Counted from the first letter of the stretch, positions 1-8,694 are shown. The stretch: DNA of 10,469 bases from Euperipatoides rowelli (GCA_003024985.2 PXIH01S0017709.1), one strand, 5' to 3'. The notes: generated by a model from the letters alone, not told the origin. Numbers and translations: made by a program.

Positions 1-92
1 AAAAGTCTATTTTATCTTGAAATAAACACATGTTATCTCACAGATACACCGCGACTACCCGTGTAACTTTTCGACCCGCGACGACTGCAGGG
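1..92 (-). mobile_element. Candidate piggyBac-type transposon end (partial)
   Basis: This is a G+C-richer block in a very A+T-rich setting. Read on the minus strand from 92 downward, it starts CCCTGCAGTCGTCGCGGGTC directly after TTAA at 93-96. piggyBac-superfamily elements insert at TTAA and usually begin with CCC, so the junction fits that family. The block contains two related short words on the minus strand, GTCGTCGCGG and GTAGTCGCGG, like subterminal repeats. The element body would extend left of the window, so no transposase and no second end can be checked. It could instead be an unrelated repeat that happens to touch TTAA. Confidence 0.35.
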
Positions 93-96
93 TTAA
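93..96. other. TTAA, possible piggyBac target site
   Basis: TTAA lies exactly at the edge of the G+C-richer block at 1-92. For a piggyBac insertion a second TTAA should flank the other end, outside the window. TTAA is common in A+T-rich DNA, so this alone is weak. Confidence 0.3.
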
Positions 97-939
97 GGTA
101 AAAATCAACCATTTTAGGTTTTCTTAAAATTAGCGCTGACAATACACTTTAAAACTATTGAAATTTAAATGAATCTATTTTTTTTAATTCCGAAATGGAA
201 TTTTTTTTTTGTACTACATGATGATTAAAAAAAATATGACAATAAAAGACATAGGCCTAACTGTTTTTTTTTTTGTGTGTGATATCAGAAATANGAGTTA
301 TGTTGGGGGATCAAATAACAACTTCATTCAAAATTCAAAAAGCGTGCAGATAGAGCAACTAGCAACATCTTGAAAATGGATGTGAAAACAAAATTCAAAA
401 TGTAATTTTATGTTGCTTATTTACAGTAAATAAAAGAGGTTAAAAAAATAACAGAAATTTCAGTTTTTGATGTTTTTTTTTTTATTATAAGGAATCTAAA
501 TACGTAAACAAAATAAAATATTCAACAAACAGCTTTTTTAATTTTTTTTTTATTTGCATCAGATTTTTTTTTAAAAAAAATTGATTTGTTGAGATTTTTT
601 TTTTTTACATTCTGTAATTTTTGGGTTTTAATTTTTAAAATTTCCAGTAAATTTTCATTTTGAAAAACGTCAGTTTAAGCATATATGACTTTTCCAGATT
701 GTTTTAGTTACAAGTGAACAGGCAAAGCAATACTTACAATTTTCTTGAACATATATATAAATAAAAGGTTAAATAAATCATCAATTTAAAATAATATGTT
801 TATTTTTTTTCACTTCCCTCAACATTTTAGGTTTATTATAAATCATAATTTATTAATGAAATAATTTTAAACTTCTTTTGGCATTGATTATTAACTATAT
901 TGTATTTTAAAAAGATTATATTTTCACAATTAACAATAA
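97..939. other. A+T-rich non-coding DNA, no gene seen
   Basis: Long T and A homopolymers (for example around 470-485, 540-605 and 800-810), stop codons in all frames and no recognisable protein family. One ambiguous base lies at 294 beside a T/GT tract. I searched the minus strand for the next kinase exon (the LVMEFC-type hinge) and did not find it. The stretch is presumably intron or intergenic sequence. Confidence 0.6.
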
Positions 940-1060
940 GTGAGCTCCTGGGCAGACATGCAAGGCACCCAGCTGCTGGTATCGACAATCTGAGACAATC
1001 TGACGTATACCGAAACCATGGATAGAATGGAGACTGGAGATTTGCTAAAGCTGGAATGTA
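940..1060. other. G+C-richer patch of unknown nature
   Basis: About 120 bases stand out from the A+T-rich surroundings. On the minus strand a splice-acceptor-like TTCCAG (1051-1056) precedes a stretch open for tens of codons, and a GTATAC donor-like site lies inside it. On the plus strand a short frame is also open, so coding is not established in either direction. The sequence contains a tandem CAATCTGA/CAATCTGA near 988-1002. It matches no family I recognise. It could be a minor alternative exon, a repeat fragment or a conserved intronic element. Confidence 0.25.
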
Positions 1061-1686
<626 letters not shown>

Positions 1687-1731
1687 CTTTTTTAAAACAT
1701 TTATCTCTAACTTAATTTCTTCCTCCTCATC
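1687..1731 (-). CDS. Misshapen/MAP4K4/TNIK-type kinase, helix-C exon (15 codons)
   Basis: A 45-nt micro-sized exon, phase 0 at both ends, encoding DEEEEIKLEINVLKK. This is helix C of the kinase N-lobe. The ninth residue, E in LEIN, corresponds to the conserved glutamate that pairs with the ATP-binding lysine (E69 in TNIK numbering). The minus-strand acceptor is TCATTTCAG (ending at 1732) after an A/T tract, and the donor is GTAAAC (1686-1681). It joins the 81-nt exon in frame across an 89-nt intron. It is too short to be found by ORF length and was recognised from family sequence. The exon before it should carry the AAIKVMDVT lysine segment; I did not find it up to 10469, so the upstream intron is probably longer than 8.7 kb. 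Confidence 0.92.
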
Positions 1732-2990
1732 CTGAAATGAAAAAAAAAAAATAACTCATTAAATAATTAAGTGTTTAAAAGTTTTTGCACAAAGTGGCAA
1801 TATGGACCAAGAACTATCATTTGTTAAATACAAATACAGTCGAATAAAGTCTAATTTAACACATCACCTGTCTGGAAACACCAGATTTTCATACTAAAAA
1901 TATAGATAATAAAGATAGAGAGATATATGTTATCTATCCGTAGTGCTCTTCCTTTTTTACCTTCTCTGATCAATTTTGTTACAAGTCAGTGATTTTTAAA
2001 ATGAAGGTGGTAAAGGTTACTTATCTGTTTCGTTTATGAGCATTGCTTTTGGTCCAGTTTCTTTGTAAAGAATTTCTTCCTATTTTAACATGGGAATATA
2101 TGTCCCATTCTTCCTTTTTCTCAGGCTAAGTTTGTGGTTTTTTTATTACCTTGTAAAGGTCTTTTAATCTTTGATTTGGGTGGACCGATTTTAGATTCTG
2201 GAATTTTGAACGTTTTTCACGAAAAGTTTCCTATTTGGTCTTTCCTGGGGNTTTTTTTTTTGGCTATTTTCAAGTCTATTCTGTACTCTTCATCTTAAGT
2301 GAAGTTATATTTACTCTCATTTGAAATGGCAGACATTCAACTGTTATGATGACTTTAAAAAAGTAAGAAAATTGATAATCGGTGTGAAAAAAGTGACAGC
2401 ATTTCTCTTCATTAAACGTGGACAGTTTTGTCAGATTAATTCGGAAAAATAAAACACTTTTTTTTTTAAAAAAAAATCCTTAACCAAATGGGCCGGATAA
2501 GACCTAACTACAATGTCATAAGCAGAACTGTTTGTATACTAAATTTTAACATTATTAATATTTTTTTTATCTATATTCATGGGTATAAAAAATGATCCTA
2601 AGCTGTAAAATCTAATTTACAATATATACTACTGTACATTAGATTAGGTAAAAAAAAATGATTCTAAAATTCTGTTAATACTGAATAAATGATCTATGCT
2701 GATTTTTAAGTCGGACAAAATTTCCCTTACTTAAAATAATGAAATTGTTATAAATCTTGGATAAAAATTATAGTGTAGGACTGTAGGCCTATATTAATTG
2801 TAATTTTAGGTGCATTAAGAGAAATGCATTTTTAACAAAACTGCTTTAAGATACAAACAAATTATAAAGCATAGTACGGTATAGAGCATCTACACATATT
2901 GAAGACAATGATATTTGGTCCTAATTAAACAAATTTTACTAAACTATTGAACTTACAAAAAAAAATGTTAATTATAATTTTGGTTTCTTG
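1732..2990. other. A+T-rich non-coding DNA, likely kinase intron
   Basis: No gene is recognised. Small features are a short hairpin ATGGGA-N7-TCCCAT at about 2090-2108, an ambiguous base at 2251 beside a T run, and a pyrimidine-rich plus-strand stretch about 2030-2250 with no family match. If the kinase gene is continuous this is part of its intron on the minus strand. Confidence 0.55.
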
Positions 2991-3394
2991 TTAAAAAAAT
3001 GTAGTTATCAAAGATGACTTTCTTTTATCACTATTTTGGTGTAAGTTTTGTATATTTTTTCTTGTGCTCTCTTCATCTGTTTGCAATTTTGAATAACCTG
3101 CCAGCATTGTATTAGCTAGATTAATTTCTTCAAAATCTCTTTTTATTTCTAAAGCCTTCTGTAACTTTGCACTGGTTTCTTCAAATAGTTTGTTGGAAGT
3201 TTGATGCTTCACTACTTCTTCTTTCAGCTTATGTTTCAGCTCTTTCTCCTGATCCTAGATTGTTTTCTTTCCTTCAATTTCTTTGAAGATCTTTGCCTCC
3301 TTTATCTTCATCTTATTCTCTTCTTTTACCTTTTTCTCTCATCTTCAAGTCGTCTGCTTTCCTCTAAATAATTTTGCTAGCTTTTGAGCAAGGG
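2991..3394 (-). other. Charged coiled-coil tail of the hAT pseudogene
   Basis: After the dimerisation domain the remnant continues as a lysine/glutamate-rich tail in the order LEESRRLEDE, KVKEENKMKIKEAKIF, KEIEGKKTI (TAG at 3257-3255), DQEKELKHKLKEEV, then SAKLQKALEIKRDFEEINLA and NTMLAGYSKL. It ends at TAA 2993-2991. A long charged heptad-like tail followed by an LA-x-AML motif is, from memory, typical of a hAT group found in invertebrate and fish genomes. Two frame changes and one stop break this section. The GTG at 3212 is not a real start. Confidence 0.7.
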
Positions 3395-3712
3395 TTAACA
3401 ATGATCTGATTTATTATTATACGACTTCAGAGCATCTTTAACAGTCAAATAAGAATTTAAAGTACATTCTAACATTTGAGAACAATCTTCTGTAAGCACT
3501 TTACCTGAACGAGAAAACCCTCGCTCTATGTAAGCATTGCCATAAGAAAGAGAAAGTGAACATTTAATAACTTTATTTAAAGTTGGATACTTGATCTCTC
3601 CGGATGCATTCTTCATTGTTAAGAAGTGGCTCCAATATTTGTCGATCCGAAAGTCTGTTTTAGGATCAATCATTTTATCCTCAAGTTGTAGAAGTTTCCA
3701 TTCATCTATCAA
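3395..3712 (-). other. hAT C-terminal dimerisation domain within the pseudogene
   Basis: This is the longest surviving open piece of the transposase, about 105 codons. Its reading frame continues upstream to about 3800 without a stop, so the TTG at 3712 is not a true start. Residues 42-85 of the piece match the hAT dimerisation pattern: YPTLNKVIKCSLSLSYGNAY, then IERGFS, then KVLTEDCSQML. The glutamate in IER (about 3526-3524) sits where the family has its conserved catalytic-region glutamate. It ends at TAA 3397-3395 through a one-base loss: in the next frame LTLAQKLAKL continues the protein. Confidence 0.85.
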
Positions 3713-4377
3713 CTTATCAGGAATATCTAGTGAAAGTGCTTTGGCAATAGCTATAATGTCAGTTACACTGTGTTTTGATGTTATTTCACTGTTGAAGAAA
3801 GCGGAAATGTTTTAACAAGTGGCCAGACATGCGTCCTTTATGAATCACAAACTTGCAAGCTTCAATGTAATTATTTTGACCATTTTTTTAGAAATATGAG
3901 TCTGTCCAGTTGACTAACGTTATCCAAATCAAGTTTTACCTGTTCACTACACACAATTTCTAATAAGGGAAGTAGATTCTGGCTTTGAAATAGTGTGTCA
4001 TTATATTCAATTGATTTGTTTGACTGTGGCTTCTTACAAACCCTCCCAACCCAATCAGTATCTGAACTAGATTTTCAACCACACCATAAAGTAAATGAAT
4101 TAATGGTTCATCTTTTTGAAATGTTCAAAACTGTGAAACGTGTGAATATTATGCACACTTGAACATACAAATAGGAGTTCCGCTTTCATGGTGTTTATTT
4201 TCAATAGTTTAGTAGGTATTAGAGGAAATTAATGATGGTTCCTTCTTGAAAAAATACTGATTTATAGCATCCCACTGATCAAGTACCCTTGTAACAGAAT
4301 TTTCCATTGTAAACCATCTAGAAGGACAATGCAACTAATATATTTTAAATAATTGAGAGCAAAACATTTTTGTCAAA

Positions 4378-4473
4378 AAAGTGACTAAATGTGATTTTTT
4401 TTTCTCATATAAAGTGACTAAAAATGACTCATTTTTAAAAAAGTGACAAAAGGTGAGAAAAGTGACTCACTGT
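4378..4473. repeat. Irregular array of AAAGTGAC words
   Basis: AAAGTGACTAAA-like words occur near 4378, 4411, 4441 and 4459, with related TGACTC, GGTGAG and GTCAC words between them. Spacing is irregular (roughly 33, 30 and 18 bases), so it is not a regular tandem repeat. It lies just upstream (transposase sense) of the first recognisable transposase residues. It could be subterminal transposon sequence, decayed simple repeat, or leftover intron of the transposase gene. A similar GAAAAAAGTGACAG word lies near 2387. Confidence 0.4.
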
Positions 4474-4479
4474 CACTGG

Positions 4480-5335
4480 CATACATGAATGAGAATATTT
4501 TGTTACCAAAAAAGGAACTTTGCTAGGCAATATTATAAGTTAATATGATCCAAGTTACGCCAGATGAAAATGTGATAAGGAAACAGAAAGCAAAAATAAT
4601 AATAAAAATGCATAATGTCTGTGTGAATGATCGAGTACAGTAATACAAGTGCACTGGTTTTAATTGATTTTTAAAAAATTAATTACCGTATTACAATTCT
4701 ATAATGGCTCCAGGAATTTAAAAAATAAAATTGGATATCAAATCTTAATGCAGAATTTAATCTAAAATCGAATAATTCAAATAGTGACTCGACAATAATA
4801 TTTCTACTATTCCAATGGAACATTACCTTTTAGATTTAACTATTCCAATATTATTTTTACTATTTTCGGAACACAGGAATAGTGCTAAAATCGAACACTG
4901 TATTTGTATAAGAAAGATATTCAAAAGCTTGAACGAACTTTCTGAAGATTAACTAAATATGTTGGAGGCCGCATAAAATTCTTGAAATTGTTATCCCCCC
5001 TCACGGTGCATACAAAGGGACGTTATCTCTCTGAACAAACTTGTAGTACGAAAAGAAAATTCAAATGACTTTTATGCAATTAATGACAGACAAAATATCC
5101 GTGCTCATAAATTTATGCTTAAAATTCCCTAAAGCAGATCTACTCACTACAAAAAAAAAAATCCTTCTATGCAGTGTCGTTGACTATATTGGTACTTTTC
5201 AAGTCCAATCTAGACTCCTTATTGCTTTTGGTTGAAAATTTTGACTCACTCCCTTTTATGTAATCGGCTCAAAATACTATTGTCTTAATAATAATAATGA
5301 ATCACTATCCACAATGTTGGTTTGTACGATAAAAG
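4480..5335. other. A+T-rich non-coding DNA
   Basis: No coding family is recognised. CTATTCCAAT occurs twice (near 4808 and 4839) among other AATAGT words. A slightly G+C-richer patch with a C6 run and an ACGGTGCAT word lies at about 4990-5035. No transposase N-terminus matching the hAT remnant was found here. Confidence 0.5.
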
Positions 5336-5953
5336 AATTGTTTATTAAAAGATTAAAATTCTATTCCACCTTTTTTTTTCTCATTTATTGAGATTTTGGG
5401 CTTCATCGGGCTCCTATCTTTCTATCATTATACCGTAATTAACAAAATACTAGTAGCCTAATCTATTTTATTTTTTTTTAATTTCCAAAATAGCTGCATA
5501 TTTAACCGGATATGGGATTTTGCTCCATATTCAGTATCTTAACAATAAACAATTTTGTAAATAAAATACATTTAAAAGATAATGCAATTTACATCTATAC
5601 AAATTTAGATATAGGCCTACAGTAATTAGATACAGTATAAATAAAAACAATCACTAACTTACTGTATTTCTAAAAATAAAACTACATAATCAAAAATGTG
5701 TTGACATGTTATTTAACATTAATCTAAATCAATTATTTAATTAACATTCTTAATCAAATTCCATCCATTGGAAATGTTCAATGTAAAAATGTTAGTGACC
5801 ATTTAATACGTAAATGTTCACCAACAATGAATATTTCCAATGAATGGAATTTGATTAGGTTACTAGTATTTTGTGAATTATAAAGATAGGAGCCCGATGA
5901 AGCTAAAAATCTCAATAAATGAGAAAAATGTGGAAATGTTTTAATAAACAATT
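5336..5953. mobile_element. Interrupted fold-back (palindromic MITE-like) element
   Basis: The two halves are inverted copies of each other. The outer arms match from AATTGTTTATTAAAA (5336-5350) with its complement at 5939-5953. They then share CTCATTTATTGAGAT, a perfect 22-bp block (5400-5421 versus 5882-5903), and CAAAATACTAGTA. The inner arms 5751-5783 and 5825-5857 match at 30 of 33 positions. An innermost stem 5791-5805/5811-5825 closes on the five-base centre 5806-5810. Without the 5464-5750 segment the element would be about 330 bp and almost wholly palindromic. The left arm also has about 14 extra bases near 5422-5435. There is no coding capacity; it was presumably moved by a transposase encoded elsewhere. 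The family is not identified, and no clear flanking duplication was recognised. Confidence 0.85.
5464..5750. mobile_element. 287-bp segment splitting the left arm of the fold-back
   Basis: The right arm of the palindrome runs without break through the complement of CCTAATCAAATTCC. The left arm reads CCTAATC up to 5463, and resumes as TAATCAAATTCC from 5751. The segment between is absent from the other arm, and TAATC is present at both junctions (5459-5463 and 5751-5755). This is what a later insertion with a 5-bp target duplication would leave. The segment is A+T-rich, carries TATAGGCCTACAGTA near 5609-5623, has no open frame and shows no terminal inverted repeats that I can see. A deletion from the right arm is the alternative. 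Confidence 0.6.
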
Positions 5954-6282
5954 AAACCCAGGTAATAGATTCTGAGATTGTTTCTCTTTTAGTAAAGCCA
6001 CAATTAAGACAATAATAAAAGCAATTAATTAAGACAAATGATAAAATAAAGATCAATTAAAAATTTATGAGGAATGGAACTAATTAATTATGAAGAAAGG
6101 TTTATGAGCATACTATAATTTTCCATTATTTTTAAAAACTAAAAAAAATGTTTGTTCAAATCAAAGCTACTACTAGGACAAATGCAATAAATGTGTATCA
6201 TATTTTATGTTCAACCTTGATTTAAAAAAAATAATAAGTCTTAACACACAAAACCTTATTTTACAAGAACTAATGAAGGTTA

Positions 6283-6362
6283 ACAGTTTGCCTGCAAGCC
6301 ATGAACCCCACTTCAACATTGTCTGCAAAGTGAGGAACAACAATGTAGCCTGACCCCGGCCA
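6283..6362. other. G+C-richer patch, possible repeat fragment
   Basis: Eighty bases stand out by composition from the A+T-rich flanks. A plus-strand frame is open for about 22 codons (containing SLPASHEPHFNIVCKVRN), and a minus-strand frame is open longer. I assign neither to a family. A transposon fragment or a conserved intronic piece are both possible. Confidence 0.25.
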
Positions 6363-6936
6363 TTAATTAATCTTACAGTAATTTATCAAGAAAAAGACTA
6401 GAAAGCTAGACAGAACAAAACAATGATTGATAGACTATTAAGAGGTCTTTGGAGACATCATTCTCAGCAGACTAAACCACATTACCAATAACAGAAGCAT
6501 ACAAATGGCTCAAAAATTATAATCAGAACAAAATTAATAGATTTATTAAATTTNTTTTTTTTATTTAAAAAAAATATTTATTGTGATAAAATTACCATTA
6601 CATCTAATAATCTGTTTATTACATTTGCAACAGTATTCAAATATATAAACAAATAATTTTAATTTCTTTTAATTTTCCTTTTTTTTTTTATAATTTATAT
6701 TTACTATATCTCAAAATAATAAGTTTACTAGATGAATATATACATAATTTAATAGATTTCAATGAATTAATCTAATTTTTTATTTTTTTTTTATCTTTGC
6801 TTATTTGGTTATTTTTGTGTTTTTCCCCCTCATAAATAGTGTAGCAGACTACTACAGTCTTAACACTTAAACTTTAATAATAATAATAATAATTTCTGTC
6901 CAATTAATTAGGATTTTAGTATTCTACTGTATAATT

Positions 6937-6974
6937 TACAGTAGGCTATATAAATAAATTACAGTAGCCTATAT
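6937..6974 (+). repeat. 15-bp direct repeat TACAGTAGGCTATAT / TACAGTAGCCTATAT
   Basis: Two copies at 6937-6951 and 6960-6974 differ at one base. The first copy also forms a hairpin with TACTGTA just upstream (6925-6931). Both copies carry the TACAGTA and TAGGCTA words that recur through the window. Confidence 0.55.
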
Positions 6975-7440
6975 TTCTGTATATGTCTGATTTATCTAAT
7001 GTAATGCTATATCTATCTATAGTTAATGTTCTGGCTTTATATCTCTTTATCTGTTAATTGTCTTCTTTCTAGAACTCCTTCCACTGTTTATCTTTCTCAA
7101 ACTGTCACCTCTCTCTGTCACCTTTCAATCTGTCAACGTCTCTTTACAGTACTTGTTAAACAAATTTGAAAGATGTTACAATCTTTGATCACCTGAAAGA
7201 GACATTATACATAAAAATAGGAAATACAGTAGGCTATCTATGCACACACATTCACAATCACATATTCATGCACAAATATGCAATAGGCCTAAATACAAAT
7301 ATACAGATTTGTACTACAGCTTATTACGGTATTTAATTATTGTATTTATTTACATGTAGCCTACGTATTATATCACTTATAAAGTATAGGTTATATCTAT
7401 AAACCGGTACTGTATTATATAGCTTATATAATATAATTAT

Positions 7441-7474
7441 GGGGTGCCAGCTACAAAAGGTTTGGGAACCACGG
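7441..7474. mobile_element. Solitary hAT-type terminal inverted repeat
   Basis: Read on the minus strand from 7474, the sequence is CCGTGGTTCCCAAACCTTTT, then TGTAGCTGGCACCCC. This resembles the CAGTGGTTCCCAAACC...GGC-CCCC ends of Charlie-like hAT elements as I remember them, with the second base changed. On the plus strand it is therefore the right-hand end, and CCTAATAA (7475-7482) would be the 8-bp target copy. I saw neither a matching left end nor a second CCTAATAA at a suitable place, so the rest of the element is lost or too decayed to see. Confidence 0.5.
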
Positions 7475-8023
7475 CCTAATAAATGCATCGAGAAGAGCGG
7501 AAGAAATGGTTATCGTTGTTGGAATAATAGAGTACTTATTTCTGCTACTTTTAGTGTATTTAGAAGTTGTAAAAAAAAAATATTTTCCATCATACAAATT
7601 ATATCATTATTATAAATATTGTTCCCCCCCCCCCTTAATATAGCCTAATAATTCTAAATTTGGTGATTTCCTAAAAAAAAATGACCCTTTAGCTAGAGTT
7701 ACCTATTTTCAATTTTTTTTGTTATTTTTATAAAAAAAAAATTATATAAATTCCTTAATTTAAAAAAAAATTAATAATACAGTAGTCTGTCACAGATACA
7801 GTATGTCCGTACCCAAAGTTATGTCTAAAAATTTTTAAATAATTCTGAACAAATACAAAGACAACATGGATGACTGCTATCTAATAAACCCCACAACACA
7901 ACGGTAAAACAAGTAGCCTAAAGTACATTTGTTACAATGATATACAAATAAAATGAGAACTCAGTTCAGTAATCCGATTCTAAAAATTTTAGCTCGGGGA
8001 TTGTGCATAGCCGGGTCTAATAG
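7475..8023. other. A+T-rich non-coding DNA with a C11 run
   Basis: No gene is recognised. It holds a run of 11 C at 7624-7634, several A8-A9 runs and TACAGTA words at about 7780 and 7797. The last hundred bases may contain more of the decayed retrotransposon that becomes recognisable at 8024. Confidence 0.5.
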
Positions 8024-8312
8024 ATTGTTTACAAATTGTGCAATATGGCATTACCAACAAGCGAACATAATAGAAAAGTTATTGAAAACACATGTGTAAT
8101 GTGTGAGTGTGATAATCAGGAAACGATACAACACATTATGTTCAAATGTAGTTATTAAAGAAATAAGAGAAAAAAATCAAACGTGTCACATTAGTCTTAC
8201 TGTATACAAGGTGACTGGCTGCATAGGGTTAATGGCAGTTACTTATCAAAACAAAAAATTGGCAAAGCTTATCATGGTCAATTTGTTTTCCATGTGGAAA
8301 TACTCACTGTAA
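8024..8312 (+). pseudogene. Non-LTR retrotransposon protein, C-terminal CCHC tail
   Basis: A remnant of the last part of a LINE-type reverse-transcriptase polyprotein. The first frame reads KLCNMALPTSEHNRKVIENT, then CVMCECDNQETIQHIMFKC. This gives a C-x2-C-x9-H-x4-C knuckle (C codons at 8093, 8102 and 8147, H at 8132). Such a knuckle after a LxLPxE-like line is typical of the end of LINE ORF2 proteins. A one-base loss near 8156 (TAA in the first frame) moves the reading to the next frame. That frame continues KEIREKNQTC and ends LAKLIMVNLFSMWKYSL before TAA at 8310-8312, a usual kind of LINE C-terminus. The endonuclease and polymerase domains are absent. It lies antisense to the kinase gene. 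The GTG at 8103 is not a true start. Confidence 0.72.
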
Positions 8313-8582
8313 CCACAAGTTATTCAACTCTCAATGTGANTCGGTTTGGATTTTTTTTAGGAATGAGCTAAGTCTGATATACAATGCAAACACATTGTAC
8401 ATGAAATCCGTTCACTTTGAGAATGTTGGTGTAATGATATAGTCTACACCGACACCCTAAAACTTGAATAAGCAAAAATCAGATAATCGTATTGTATCAT
8501 ATAGGTCAGAAATACTGCCGACCCCGCAAGGGCAACCAACTCCTGACTTTGGGTAAACAAAAATAAGATAAATATCAAAATT
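8313..8582 (+). other. Probable 3' trailer of the retrotransposon remnant
   Basis: This lies directly after the LINE stop codon and has no frame of its own. It contains one ambiguous base (8340) and a short G+C-rich word pair GCCGACCCCGCAAGGGC at about 8517-8533. It then runs into a purine-rich tract that could be a decayed 3' tail. Assignment rests on position only. Confidence 0.3.
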
Positions 8583-8685
8583 GAAAAGAAAAAAAAAAGG
8601 GGGGGGGAGGAGGAGGAGAAAAATGTGAAAAAGAAACGAGGAAGGGAAAAAAAGAGCAAAAAATAAAGAAAAAAATGGTTATATG
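8583..8685 (+). repeat. Purine-rich tract (A-run, G9, AGG repeats)
   Basis: 8583-8623 is 41 bases of pure purine, including a ten-base A run, nine G and AGGAGGAGG. Purine-rich sequence continues with a few pyrimidines to about 8685. On the minus strand it gives a false phenylalanine/serine-rich open frame. It is simple sequence and may be the degenerated tail of the upstream LINE remnant. Confidence 0.7.
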
Positions 8686-8694
8686 GATATAAAA

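Larger units (their letters stand above)
2991..4337 (-). pseudogene. Decayed hAT-type transposase, C-terminal half
   Basis: Minus-strand fragments fall in the colinear order of one hAT-family transposase. A CPSRWF segment (about 4327-4310) runs on into VTRVLDQWDAINQYF. Then comes KAELLFVCSSV (about 4189-4157), FQKDEPLIHLLYGVVENL (about 4120-4065), a segment with EYNDTLFQSQNLLPLLEIV (about 4010-3950), CKFVIHKGRMSGHLL (about 3860-3815), then the dimerisation domain and a charged tail. hAT enzymes excise and insert DNA by cut-and-paste in the nucleus. This copy cannot: at least six frame changes (near 4211, 4115, 4045, 3886, 3800 and 3335, plus one at 3397) and in-frame stops such as TAG at 3257-3255 break it. 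The N-terminal half, with the BED finger and the first catalytic aspartates, is not seen. No terminal repeats or target duplications were recognised. It is an old, probably 5'-truncated insertion in sense orientation to the kinase gene. Confidence 0.85.
5954..7440. other. A+T-rich non-coding DNA with small repeats
   Basis: No gene is recognised. It holds an ambiguous base at 6554 in a T run, a (TAA)6 tract at 6875-6892, and several TAGGCTA/TAGCCTA/TAGGCCTA and TACAGTA words. One G+C-richer patch is listed separately. Pyrimidine-rich text at about 7000-7140 has many stops and matches nothing I know. Confidence 0.5.

Noticed and set aside
3591-3815. 74-codon plus-strand open frame
   Set aside because: It is the antisense shadow of the hAT dimerisation region and has no family match of its own.
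5336-5953. Fold-back as a precursor hairpin of a small RNA
   Set aside because: The arms are far longer than a microRNA precursor and one arm is broken by an insertion, so a transposon origin is simpler.
7441-7480. tRNA-like or SINE promoter sequence
   Set aside because: No cloverleaf and no A/B box pair. The GGTTTGGGAACCAC text fits a hAT end better.
8444-8659. 71-codon minus-strand frame rich in F and S
   Set aside because: The first half is a translation of the purine tract, and the rest has no family match. It looks like simple sequence.
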